Part shown: piece after piece, positions 17,711-26,158 of the stretch | How the letters are laid out: every line of letters starts with the position of its first letter | Position numbering within the stretch: the first letter of the stretch is position 1 | Assembly: GCF_003003055.1 (NCBI RefSeq) | Contig: NZ_PVTV01000012.1 | Span: 248,001-312,000 of the forward strand | Origin: Jezberella montanilacus | Lineage (GTDB): Bacteria > Pseudomonadota > Gammaproteobacteria > Burkholderiales > Burkholderiaceae_B | Reading direction: 5' to 3' | DNA length: 64,000 nt | Program-made: the position numbers and the translations under genes | Notes under the pieces: model-generated | Databases searched by the model: none | Seen by the model: only the letters and a program-made list of their open reading frames with translations | What the model was told of the DNA's origin: nothing

Positions 17711-17749
17711 TCGAGTGAAAGGCTCTATTTCACCGGATGCGAGACCCCA

Positions 17750-18499
17750 TTGATTTACGCCCATAAAATTCTCCCTTTATTTTTTTCACCACTGTTCGTC
17801 GTTTTTATGTTGCTGGCGTTGAGCATCTGGCTGAAACGCAGGGTATTGGTCGCGATTGCCTCGCTGACGCTTTACCTGACCAGTATCCCGATCACAGCCT
17901 TTACTCTGATCAATTCGATCGAACAATATCAGCTTAAGCTTACTGTCGATGATTCGCCCCAAGCAGATGCGATTGTCGTGCTTGGTGGGATGATTGATTG
18001 GGTCAAAACTACTCACGGCGTGGCCCCAGAGTGGGGTGATCCAGATCGATTTTGGGACGGCATTGCACTCATAAAAGCTGGAAGAGCGCCAATGCTTATT
18101 TTCACAGGAGGCAAACTTCCTTGGCAATTAGGTGATGAAACGGAAGGACAAGTCCTTAAGCGTTACGCCATCCAAGCACAGGTCCCAGAAGAAAAGATCT
18201 TGGTCAGCGATCCTGTTGAAACCACTCACGATGAAGCAAAAGCGATCGCCAAAATGCTCGATCCGATAAAAAGCCGAATTATTTTGGTGACGTCTGCCTT
18301 TCACATGCCACGGGCAAAAGCGTTATTTGACGATCTCGGCTTTGATGTATTTGCCTACCCAGTTGATTTCAGGGCAAGCGGGCGACTCGATTTGTATACT
18401 GCTTTTTTGCCTAACCCCAGCGCTTTGGCAACCACAGACTTTTGTATTAGAGAGCTACTTGGAAGAATGTATTATCGAGTTAATACCATTTTGCGTTGA
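17750..18499 (+). CDS. YdcF/ElyC-like DUF218 membrane-anchored protein
   Basis: 249 residues. Two hydrophobic helices in the first 60 residues are followed by a DUF218 domain: ADAIVVLGGMIDW, then LIFTGGK, TTHDEAKAIA and the ILVTSAFHMPRAKALF signature. DUF218 proteins such as ElyC affect envelope glycan carrier-lipid metabolism in E. coli; a direct enzymatic role is unproven. The frame is open back to 17663 but has no ATG or GTG; TTG at 17750 is the only start that keeps the first helix, with ATG 17807 as a shorter alternative. It heads the long plus-strand run, with four bases to the next gene. Confidence 0.82.
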   Translation: MIYAHKILPLFFSPLFVVFMLLALSIWLKRRVLVAIASLTLYLTSIPITAFTLINSIEQYQLKLTVDDSPQADAIVVLGGMIDWVKTTHGVAPEWGDPDRFWDGIALIKAGRAPMLIFTGGKLPWQLGDETEGQVLKRYAIQAQVPEEKILVSDPVETTHDEAKAIAKMLDPIKSRIILVTSAFHMPRAKALFDDLGFDVFAYPVDFRASGRLDLYTAFLPNPSALATTDFCIRELLGRMYYRVNTILR

Positions 18500-18503
18500 G
18501 ACG

Positions 18504-19442
18504 ATGTCAGATCTAGCCATTGCCCTGATTGTGTTCAACCGACCTCGCCACACGCGGGAGTCGTTTGCCAGCATCCGTGTACAACAACCCAAGAAGCTGT
18601 TTTTGATCGCAGACGGCCCGCGTGCAGATCGGCCTGAGGAAGCGCAAAAGTGCAAAGAAGTCAGAGCCATCATTGCTCAGATCGATTGGCCCTGTGAGGT
18701 GTTTCGCAACTATGCCGATCAAAATATGGGGCTTAAGCGAAGGGTATCGAGCGGCTTGAACTGGGTGTTTGATCAAGTTGAATCCGCCGTTATTCTTGAA
18801 GACGATTGCGTACCCCATCCGGATTTCTTTACCTATTGCGAAGATTTGCTCGAGCGGTACAAAGATGACGAGCGTGTCTGGGTCGTCACGGGTAACAACT
18901 TTCAACGCGGCAAGCGACGTGGGGATGCGTCTTACTACTTCTCTAAGTTCGGGCACTGCTGGGGTTGGGCAACTTGGCGGCGCGCCTGGCAACACTTTGA
19001 TGGCGAGCTTACGTTTTGGCCCGATTGGAAAGGCTCAGCTGATTGGGATAAAAAAATGCCCGACCCGCTTGAGCGAGTTTATTGGATCGATATTTTTGAT
19101 CGCGCTCGGGCAGGCAAAATTGACTCATGGGCATATCCTTGGCTTGCTACCCTTTGGCACCATGGCGCTTTAACAGCAATTCCACAAGTAAATCTAGTTA
19201 CGAATATTGGTGTTGGGCCAGACGGCACCCACACCGTCGCGCTTGAAGACGAGCCCGGCATCCCAGTCAAACCTTTGGGGCTGATCACTCACCCTGTTGA
19301 GATCAAGCAGAATGCCCAAGCTGATCAGTATTTTTTCGATCATGATCTTGGTGGTTTGAATCAGAAATTTCCCCGCAAATATCTGGCTTTCCCCATACGA
19401 GTTAAAAACAAGCTCGTCAGAATCCTCAAGGGCCAGCCGTGA
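18504..19442 (+). CDS. Putative GT-A-like glycosyltransferase (HlpA-like), copy 1 of 3
   Basis: 312 residues. N-terminal FNRPRHTRESFASI and an E-D-D motif (E99-D100-D101, in VILEDDCVPHPDFF) suggest a GT-A fold with a metal-binding acidic site, as in GNT-I-like and 'hemolytic protein HlpA-like' entries. The HCWGWATWRRAWQH segment is shared with 25189-26157 and 32032-32958, so three copies exist within 14.5 kb. The start at 18504 follows the previous stop by four bases; an upstream in-frame start would lie inside that gene. Donor and acceptor are unknown. Confidence 0.83.
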   Translation: MSDLAIALIVFNRPRHTRESFASIRVQQPKKLFLIADGPRADRPEEAQKCKEVRAIIAQIDWPCEVFRNYADQNMGLKRRVSSGLNWVFDQVESAVILEDDCVPHPDFFTYCEDLLERYKDDERVWVVTGNNFQRGKRRGDASYYFSKFGHCWGWATWRRAWQHFDGELTFWPDWKGSADWDKKMPDPLERVYWIDIFDRARAGKIDSWAYPWLATLWHHGALTAIPQVNLVTNIGVGPDGTHTVALEDEPGIPVKPLGLITHPVEIKQNAQADQYFFDHDLGGLNQKFPRKYLAFPIRVKNKLVRILKGQP

Positions 19443-20269
19443 CGAGCAAGCAAGCCATCGTTGTGCCGCTCTATAAAACTGAGTTGACCGAGCCAGAGCT
19501 GATGTCCCTTGAGCGCACCTTGAACGTGCTGGCTGAGCACGATCTTTTTATTGTCGGGCCAGAGCGTCTGCAATCTTATTTTGTGGCTTTATCTAAGCAA
19601 TATGGCGAACGGCTCCGATTGCAACTATTTTCGGATCATTTTTTTGAAAGTATCGCGGGCTACAACCGCTTACTTGTTTCAGAGCAGTTTTACGCTCGCT
19701 TTACGGACTACGAGTACATGTTGCTGGTGCAGACAGACGCCCTTGTGCTTAAGGATGAGCTAGCACTCTGGTGCAATAAGGGCTATTCATATATCGGTGC
19801 ACCCATGTTTAAAGGTTTCACCACACCAGTCAGGCCGTTAACCCTTTTTTGCGTGGGAAACGGCGGCTTCTCGTTGCGCAATATCGAAGATTTTTTGAAG
19901 GTATTGCGGCAACCCCGCCTATTTAAAAACAAACTCATGGAGGACTGGCCTGGTGGTTGGATATCGATAACTTACCGTTACCTTATAGACTATTGGAGCT
20001 TCTCTTACAAAAACACACAGCTGAATATCGACGTAAACGAAGACGTTTTTTGGGGCTTGTTTGTACCAGCTGCATGCAGTTTTTTTAAAGTCCCACCTGT
20101 TGACGAAGCCATTGCTTTCGCCTTTGAAGCCGAGCCTGAGCATCTCTATTGTCTCAATGAGCAACGCCTGCCGTTTGGTTGCCATGCGTGGCAAAGGTAT
20201 GACCAAGGGTTCTGGGATCGTATGCTGACCTCTGACCAACTCCATCATTTACCTATAAAAATCAAATAG
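19439..20269 (+). CDS. DUF5672 family putative glycosyltransferase
   Basis: 276 residues. Family landmarks are visible: AIVVPLYKTELTEPE at the start, MLLVQTDALVL (possible DxD-like site near residue 99), GNGGFSLRNI, NEDVFWG and LPFGCHAWQRYD. DUF5672 proteins are found in polysaccharide loci and look like GT-A transferases, but no activity is established. The start is GTG at 19439, overlapping the previous stop by four bases. A 56-base gap follows, which may hold a weak promoter. Confidence 0.82.
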   Translation: MTSKQAIVVPLYKTELTEPELMSLERTLNVLAEHDLFIVGPERLQSYFVALSKQYGERLRLQLFSDHFFESIAGYNRLLVSEQFYARFTDYEYMLLVQTDALVLKDELALWCNKGYSYIGAPMFKGFTTPVRPLTLFCVGNGGFSLRNIEDFLKVLRQPRLFKNKLMEDWPGGWISITYRYLIDYWSFSYKNTQLNIDVNEDVFWGLFVPAACSFFKVPPVDEAIAFAFEAEPEHLYCLNEQRLPFGCHAWQRYDQGFWDRMLTSDQLHHLPIKIK

Positions 20270-20325
20270 ATCAAAGGCTTATCGTCAATAAGATAAGAAA
20301 CAAGTGACATGAAGCATGCTATCAT

Positions 20326-21477
20326 GTGCGATATTTTTCTCGCCTAACGAGTCCAGCCACAGTGTTTTTTGCCATCCCTCACCTTGCACTTGCTGCAGCC
20401 GGTTTTGCCTCTCTAGCAATCTGTCTCGGCATTGTTTGGACGACGCATTTACACGGGTCTCACACCCTTGACTCAGAAGCCGGTGTACAAAAAGTGCATC
20501 AAGAGCCAACACCCCGTATCGGTGGCGTCGCCATTTTGATTGGTTGCTGGATCGGTTGGTTCTTTGCGCCGCCAGAGATCGCGGTCATGTTGGGCCCGAT
20601 CCTCATTGCTGCCTTGCCAGCTTTTATCGCCGGCGTCACTGAAGATGTGGTTAAACGGGGGCGTGTGACCGAGCGCTTGCTGGCGACCTGCGCCAGCGGT
20701 GTGCTGGCATGGTGGCTGACTGGGGATAGTCTTACCAGGGTAGGTATTGGTGGGGTGGATTGGTTGCTCGCGATCACCCCCGTGTCGGTGCTGTTTACTG
20801 CGTTTGCGGTGGGTGGTGTAGCCAACGCCATCAATATCATTGACGGTTTTAATGGTTTGGCAAGCAGCACGGTGTTGGTTTGTTTGGCTGGGCTAGGGTT
20901 GTTGGCCTTTTTAGGCGGCGATGCTGAAATGGCCAAGATTTGCTTCATTCTGGGTGGGGCAACGTTTGGGTTTCTCTTGGTTAATTACCCGTCGGGCAAG
21001 ATCTTTCTGGGTGATGGCGGGGCGTATTTGCTGGGCTTCCTGTTAGGCTGGATCGCAGTGATGGTTGCTATCCGCAATCCAGGCATGTCGCCTTGGGCAC
21101 CGCTTCTGGCTTGCGGTTATCCGATTTTAGAAGTGCTGTTTTCGATGGCGCGTCGCTCAGCGCGAACGCTTAAAATGGGGCACCCAGACAGGCTGCACCT
21201 GCACAGCCTGGTCTGGTCGCGGATCGCCCGCAAATGGATGGCGGATTCGTCGAGCCTGAAACAAAACTCTAGCGTGATGCCTATGATGTTGGCTTACGCT
21301 TTGATCCCTGTTGCCTTATCTATTGTTTACCGCAAAAGTACACTGGGCTTAATGTTTGCATTTGTTTTTTGTGCGGTTGTGTACGCATTTTTGTATGCGC
21401 GATTAATACACTTTAGCTGGGTGTTGCCTAAATTGCGTCTGACCAAACGTGCTCAGAAAGACGTCAGCAACCACTGA
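20326..21477 (+). CDS. MraY/WecA-like polyprenyl-phosphate phosphoglycosyltransferase
   Basis: Polytopic initiating transferase, 383 residues, moving a HexNAc-1-phosphate from UDP to undecaprenyl phosphate. The catalytic NAINIIDGFNGLAS motif, the GKIFLGDGGAYLLGF metal loop and the HPDRLHLHSL histidine loop are all intact. It is the WbpL/WecA/GT4-type class, unrelated to the PglC/WcaJ-type enzyme at 44868-45428, so the locus has two initiators. The start is uncertain: GTG 20326 is used, but GTG 20362 is in frame and begins closer to the first helix. QuiNAc-1-P is a plausible substrate given WbpM and WbpV-like genes downstream. Confidence 0.9.
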   Translation: MRYFSRLTSPATVFFAIPHLALAAAGFASLAICLGIVWTTHLHGSHTLDSEAGVQKVHQEPTPRIGGVAILIGCWIGWFFAPPEIAVMLGPILIAALPAFIAGVTEDVVKRGRVTERLLATCASGVLAWWLTGDSLTRVGIGGVDWLLAITPVSVLFTAFAVGGVANAINIIDGFNGLASSTVLVCLAGLGLLAFLGGDAEMAKICFILGGATFGFLLVNYPSGKIFLGDGGAYLLGFLLGWIAVMVAIRNPGMSPWAPLLACGYPILEVLFSMARRSARTLKMGHPDRLHLHSLVWSRIARKWMADSSSLKQNSSVMPMMLAYALIPVALSIVYRKSTLGLMFAFVFCAVVYAFLYARLIHFSWVLPKLRLTKRAQKDVSNH

Positions 21478-21490
21478 CGGATCAAAAAAC

Positions 21491-22318
21491 ATGTCAGTCG
21501 TTCTGTTCAACGAACTCATCAAACAAAGCATCCAAAAAAAACGGCCAATGTCCTTTGGCAAACTGGGTGCAGTTGAGACCGATTGCATCGCCAATAGTCA
21601 GGCAAATAAACAAATTATTTGGGGCGAAAATCTCGGAATTAATGCGGGGGTGTTCCCCTTAACCGAGAAAATTGTCGCCAAGTGGATGAAGGAGTATCTC
21701 GACTCAATCCGCTCGCTCGATGCAGTCGCAGAGTGGTGGTTTGGTAAAGATACCGCGCTACTTGATCAATATAACCCCACCAGACTGACGACGACGGTGA
21801 TAGACGATCTGCTGCCCTTTTATCTGGGTAAAGACGCTTGGCATTATGGGTTGGCGGATAAGACGGTTTTGGTGGTCCACCCCATGGTTGACAGCATCGA
21901 GGCGCAAGCCCTGCGGTTTGCATCTATCTGGCCAGGCGCCTCTATTAAAAAAACCATCTGTGTCAGATCGTTCTACCCACCTTGGTTAACGACATCACAT
22001 CCTTACAAGAACTTTTTTGATTGTTTAACAGCGATCAAAAAACAGATTGCTAAACATCAGTTTGATTTTGCGGTGGTCGGCGCAGGTGCTTACTCTCTTC
22101 CCTTGCTGAAGTTTATTAAGCAAATGGGGGTGCCGTGCGTGCATTTGGGAGGCCAAACCCAATTATTATTCGGTATTCGAGGCCAGCGCTGGGAGACCGA
22201 ATACGATGAAGCCTGGCGCCAAGCTAACTTTTACAATAATTCGCAGTATTGGATAAAACCGTTACCAACGGATATCCCGACCAATAAAGAGATGGTTGAA
22301 AACGGTTGCTATTGGTAG
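21491..22318 (+). CDS. Putative GT-D-like glycosyltransferase of unknown specificity
   Basis: 275 residues. SFGKLGAVETDCIANS near the N-terminus resembles the acidic 'RxGxxE' start of GT-D fold transferases (DUF1792-like), and the C-terminal FAVVGAGAYSLPLLKFIK followed by HLGGQTQLLFGIRG recurs in uncharacterised proteins of polysaccharide loci. ATG 21491 is 13 bases after the previous stop; an in-frame start at 21449 would overlap it. Function is suggested by fold resemblance and context only. Confidence 0.72.
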   Translation: MSVVLFNELIKQSIQKKRPMSFGKLGAVETDCIANSQANKQIIWGENLGINAGVFPLTEKIVAKWMKEYLDSIRSLDAVAEWWFGKDTALLDQYNPTRLTTTVIDDLLPFYLGKDAWHYGLADKTVLVVHPMVDSIEAQALRFASIWPGASIKKTICVRSFYPPWLTTSHPYKNFFDCLTAIKKQIAKHQFDFAVVGAGAYSLPLLKFIKQMGVPCVHLGGQTQLLFGIRGQRWETEYDEAWRQANFYNNSQYWIKPLPTDIPTNKEMVENGCYW

Positions 22319-22371
22319 CAACTGCTTCATACCAAAGCCTCGTGTCTTTAAACCTGCGGTGAGTTTTTGAA

Positions 22372-23355
22372 ATGACGATGAATAACAAAATGCCCAAGAT
22401 TTATGTTGCAGGCCACCGTGGTATGGTCGGCTCGGCCATTGTGCGTCAGTTAATCGCAAACGGCCATGATCCGGCTCAAATCGTTGGTCGTACCCACGCT
22501 GAACTTGATTTAACAGACCAAGCGGCCGTCAGGGCGTTTTTTGCCACTGAGAAGCCTGATCAGGTCTATTTGGCCGCTGCTAAGGTCGGTGGCATTCACG
22601 CTAACAATACTTACCCGGCTGAATTCATTTACGACAACTTGATGGTTCAGGCCAACGTCATCGATGCAGCATTTCGCAACGGAGTCAAAAAGCTTCTGTT
22701 TTTAGGCAGTAGCTGCATTTATCCGAAGCTGGCGCCGCAGCCAATGCCAGAAAATGCCCTACTCACGGGGTTTCTCGAACCTACCAATGAGCCCTACGCA
22801 GTTGCCAAAATCGCAGGCATCAAAATTTGCGAAAGCTATAACCGGCAATATCAAAAGGACCATGGGATTGACTATCGTTCGGTGATGCCAACCAATCTTT
22901 ACGGGCCTGGTGATAACTATCATCCAGAGAATTCTCACGTCATCCCGGCCTTAATCAGGCGCTTTCATGAAGCCAAAATCGCCCAGGCACCGACGGTATC
23001 GATCTGGGGCTCGGGTAAGCCCTATCGTGAATTTTTGTTTGTCGATGACATGGCCTCTGCCAGCGTTCATGTCATGAATCTGGATAAGGCAATCTATGAC
23101 GAGCATACGAGCCCGATGCAAAGTCATATCAACGTGGGTTATGGCTCAGACATCACCATCTTAGAGGTGGCGCACGCCATTGGATCCGTGGTGGGTTACA
23201 GCGGTGAAATTGTGTTCGACTCAACCAAGCCTGACGGCGCACCAAGAAAATTGATCGATAGCGGTTTGTTGAAGCGGCTTGGATGGCAGGCCAAAATCAA
23301 CATCGAGACGGGCTTGAAACTTGCCTATGCAGATTTCTTAAATCAAATTCGCTAA
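22372..23355 (+). CDS. fcl: GDP-L-fucose synthase
   Basis: Bifunctional 3,5-epimerase/4-reductase of 327 residues. The NADP-binding [10 protein letters not shown], the SSCIYPK segment, catalytic Y142-K146 in PYAVAKIAG and [21 protein letters not shown] are all typical of WcaG/Fcl. It turns GDP-4-keto-6-deoxy-mannose into GDP-L-fucose. No GDP-mannose 4,6-dehydratase (gmd) is in the window. A GDP-fucose user, the GT11 fucosyltransferase at 56974-57858, lies 34 kb away. Assignment is strong. Confidence 0.95.
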   Translation: MTMNNKMPKIYVAGHRGMVGSAIVRQLIANGHDPAQIVGRTHAELDLTDQAAVRAFFATEKPDQVYLAAAKVGGIHANNTYPAEFIYDNLMVQANVIDAAFRNGVKKLLFLGSSCIYPKLAPQPMPENALLTGFLEPTNEPYAVAKIAGIKICESYNRQYQKDHGIDYRSVMPTNLYGPGDNYHPENSHVIPALIRRFHEAKIAQAPTVSIWGSGKPYREFLFVDDMASASVHVMNLDKAIYDEHTSPMQSHINVGYGSDITILEVAHAIGSVVGYSGEIVFDSTKPDGAPRKLIDSGLLKRLGWQAKINIETGLKLAYADFLNQIR

Positions 23356-23364
23356 GGCTACCCA

Positions 23365-25188
23365 GTGAGTATTGTTTCGGGCGTCATTGAGCCGTTCAGC
23401 CGGCTTTATAAGATATTGCCTGTTCCTAGCAAGCGTGGCCTTGCCTTTGTTGTCTTGATCAGTTTGGTGGCATCAATCTTCGAGACTGCCAGCGTGGCAT
23501 CCATTTTGCCTTTCATGGCGATTGTGATGGATCCAACAATCTTGACCAAATATCAATGGCTTGAAAGTTTGTTGAAATTTTTGGGTATCGAAGGCCAACA
23601 GGCAGCCATTATTGCAGCTGGTGGCCTGACGGTTGCCGTGCTCGCAATTGGTAATGCCGTGACGGCATCGAATCTCTGGGTACAGACACGCTATCTGGCA
23701 TCTGCTCGGCGTCACTTAGCGACCGAGTTGTTCTCAGGGTATCTCTATTTACCTTATTCGTTTCATATTCAGCGCGATACGAGCTCATTAGGCCGAGTGT
23801 TGGGTGGCGACGTGGAATCTGCCGTTGGTGGTTTTCTTGCATCGCTTCTTGGCGTCGTGTCTAAAGGACTCAGCGGCCTGGTGCTTATTTCTCTGATCGT
23901 GGCGATCGACCCAGTCGTGGCACTGGGGACTGTGATGGTGCTGGGTTGTGGCTACATGATGGTTTACCGGTTGATCAGGGTCAGACAGGTCAGGCTCGGT
24001 GCAAAGATGGTTGAGGCCAGTACGATCGTGGGTCGCACCGCGCTCGAAGGTCTATCAGGCATCAAAGAATTACGCGTCTTAGGCCGCGAAAATGCCTCGA
24101 CCGTTGAATACAACCGATCCATGACCGAGCTGATGAATACTCAAGCGTCTAATTCGCTGGCCTCGGCGATGCCGCGCTATGTCATAGAGGTCTTTGCCTA
24201 TGCGGGGATTGTGGCTGTTACGTTGGCCTTCGTTCTCAAAGGGCAGGGGATGTCTGCCATCCCTTCACTGGCTTTATATGCCTTGGCGGGTAATCGCTTG
24301 GTGCCAATCTTTCAGCAGCTGTTTGCTGCCGCCATCACGATCAAATATCACACCAAAGCCGTCGAGTCTTTAGAAGCTGACTTGGCGACGGTGCGTTCTG
24401 CGCAAACAGAAGCTGACGATGAGCAAGCAGTTGCCTTGAGCTTTAAAACCGAAATCCAATTGACGGATCTGAGTTTCAAGTATCCAACCGCTGAGCGCTT
24501 AGCGCTTAACAAACTTACCCTCACCATCCCCCAAAATCAAAGTATCGGTTTGGTGGGTAGAACCGGCTCAGGCAAGACTACGCTGGCCGACGTTATTCTT
24601 GGGCTGTATCCCCCGGCAAGTGGCACGATTGCGATCGACGGGGTTGAGTTGACCGAGCAGAACGAGAGAGCTTGGCGTAAAAGAGTCGGCTATGTGCCGC
24701 AGGCAGTATTTTTGACTAATGCGTCGATCGAGAAAAATATCGCCTTAGGTATCCCCGATCACGAGATCGATCACGAGGCTGTTCATCGCGCCGCCCAGAT
24801 GGCACAAGCTGAAGAATTCATTAACCAATTGCCCGACGGCTACGGCACCGTGGTCGGTGAGCGTGGCGTTAAGCTCTCTGGCGGCCAACGTCAACGGTTG
24901 GGGATTGCCCGGGCGCTTTACCATAACCCTGATGTGCTGGTATTCGATGAAGCCACCAGTGCACTCGACGGGATGACAGAAGACGCAGTGATGCAGGCCG
25001 TGCAAGACTTGAGTCAAGAGCGTACGATGATCTTGATCGCTCATCGTTTGCGTACCGTGCAGGCGTGCGATCGGATTGTGATGCTCGATAGTGGTTGTAT
25101 CGTTGCAGATGGCACCTACCAAGATTTGATGGCAACGTCGGATTTGTTTAAACGGCTAGCAGGCAACGCATTGACTGACGTTGAATAG
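23365..25188 (+). CDS. PglK-like ABC transporter (lipid-linked oligosaccharide flippase candidate), copy 1
   Basis: 607 residues: membrane domain with about six helices (residues 1-330) fused to an ABC ATPase. Walker A GRTGSGKTT, signature LSGGQRQRLGIARAL, Walker B VLVFDEATSALD and the switch histidine in LIAHRL are present. Overall form and the ELRVLGREN coupling region fit the PglK/WlaB branch that flips lipid-linked oligosaccharides. It may replace a Wzx, since none is visible. The GTG start has a good AAGG ribosome site at 23354-23357. It resembles the truncated gene at 62448. Confidence 0.88.
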   Translation: MSIVSGVIEPFSRLYKILPVPSKRGLAFVVLISLVASIFETASVASILPFMAIVMDPTILTKYQWLESLLKFLGIEGQQAAIIAAGGLTVAVLAIGNAVTASNLWVQTRYLASARRHLATELFSGYLYLPYSFHIQRDTSSLGRVLGGDVESAVGGFLASLLGVVSKGLSGLVLISLIVAIDPVVALGTVMVLGCGYMMVYRLIRVRQVRLGAKMVEASTIVGRTALEGLSGIKELRVLGRENASTVEYNRSMTELMNTQASNSLASAMPRYVIEVFAYAGIVAVTLAFVLKGQGMSAIPSLALYALAGNRLVPIFQQLFAAAITIKYHTKAVESLEADLATVRSAQTEADDEQAVALSFKTEIQLTDLSFKYPTAERLALNKLTLTIPQNQSIGLVGRTGSGKTTLADVILGLYPPASGTIAIDGVELTEQNERAWRKRVGYVPQAVFLTNASIEKNIALGIPDHEIDHEAVHRAAQMAQAEEFINQLPDGYGTVVGERGVKLSGGQRQRLGIARALYHNPDVLVFDEATSALDGMTEDAVMQAVQDLSQERTMILIAHRLRTVQACDRIVMLDSGCIVADGTYQDLMATSDLFKRLAGNALTDVE

Positions 25189-26157
25189 ATGATGCTAGAT
25201 ACCCCTATCGCCTTCATCATCTTCAACAGGCCGCAACACACCCGGCAAAGTTTCGCGGTGATTCGCGAGCAGCGGCCAAGTAAATTATTGATCATCGCCG
25301 ACGGTGCGCGCGCAGGGCACCCCACTGATGCCGCTCGTTGTCGAGAAACGCGTGAGATCGTTGCTCACATTGATTGGCCTTGTGAGGTGTTAAGAAATTA
25401 CGCTGAAGCAAATATGGGGTGCAAACGTCGCGTCAGTTCTGGCCTTGACTGGGTCTTCGAGCAAGTAGAAAAGGCGATCGTGATTGAGGATGATTGCCTG
25501 CCTAACCAAGACTTTTTCTCTTTTTGTGACACCCTGTTGACGCGTTACGAGGCTGATTCGCGCGTTTGGGTCATCACGGGCAATAACTTTCAGAACGGTA
25601 AGAAGCGTGGCGACGCTGCGTATTATTTTTCGAAATTCAACCATTGCTGGGGCTGGGCGACGTGGCGCCGAGCGTGGCAGCACTATCGGGTTGATATCCC
25701 CTTTTGGCCTGGCTGGAAGGACACCGTTGACTGGGTGAAAAAACTGCCCGACCCCGTTGAGCGAAAAATCTGGTCAGGCTTGCTCGATCGGGTGCAGCGC
25801 GGTGAGATCGATACCTGGGATTATCAATGGACGGCGACGGTTTGGTATCACGGTGGTTTGACCGCGACACCTCAAGTGAACCTCGTGACGAATATCGGGT
25901 TTGGGCCTGAGGCGACGCACACCGTGACCGCAGACGATCAAGCAGGGTTACCGGTGTTGCCCTTAGGCCCGCTGACTCACCCAACCGTTGTTAAACAAAA
26001 TCTGGTCGCTGATCGTCACGTGTTGAATCAGAATTTCGGCGGATCCAGCCATCCAGATCGATTCAACAATCAGCTCAGAAGAAGAAAAGAACAGCTTTTT
26101 CGATCGCCACAATGGGCGCTCAAAAAGCTGAAGCAAGCTTTCGGGTCTAGGGGCTAG
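25189..26157 (+). CDS. Putative GT-A-like glycosyltransferase (HlpA-like), copy 2 of 3
   Basis: 322 residues, starting directly after the transporter stop. It matches copy 1 along its whole length: FNRPQHTRQSFA, DWPCEVLRNYAEANMGCKRR, the acidic E100-D101-D102 motif and HCWGWATWRRAWQHY. The C-terminal part also keeps PQVNLVTNIGFGPEATHT. Copies 1 and 2 look closer to each other than to copy 3 in the central region (VWVITGNNFQ against VSMVSGGNLQ). It probably transfers a sugar in a sibling linkage. Activity not established. Confidence 0.83.
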   Translation: MMLDTPIAFIIFNRPQHTRQSFAVIREQRPSKLLIIADGARAGHPTDAARCRETREIVAHIDWPCEVLRNYAEANMGCKRRVSSGLDWVFEQVEKAIVIEDDCLPNQDFFSFCDTLLTRYEADSRVWVITGNNFQNGKKRGDAAYYFSKFNHCWGWATWRRAWQHYRVDIPFWPGWKDTVDWVKKLPDPVERKIWSGLLDRVQRGEIDTWDYQWTATVWYHGGLTATPQVNLVTNIGFGPEATHTVTADDQAGLPVLPLGPLTHPTVVKQNLVADRHVLNQNFGGSSHPDRFNNQLRRRKEQLFRSPQWALKKLKQAFGSRG

Positions 26158-26158
26158 C

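Larger units (their letters stand above)
17568..17749. promoter_or_regulatory. Divergent intergenic region between rfbA and the long plus-strand operon
   Basis: 182 bases, among the few gaps in the window large enough for control elements. It holds overlapping -10-like sequences for both strands near 17659-17666, a 5-bp palindrome at 17638-17650, and a 7-bp stem at 17685-17710. It would drive rfbA leftward and the 17750-42914 run rightward. No clear -35 boxes were found. Confidence 0.5.

Noticed and set aside
18327-18503. An in-frame upstream extension of the HlpA-like gene at 18504
   Set aside because: It would overlap the YdcF-like gene almost completely, and the extra 59 residues match nothing in the two paralogues, which start at the FNRP-containing strand.
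20270-20325. A promoter before the WecA-like gene (TATCAT near 20320)
   Set aside because: No -35 at the right distance, and the -10-like box abuts the start codon.
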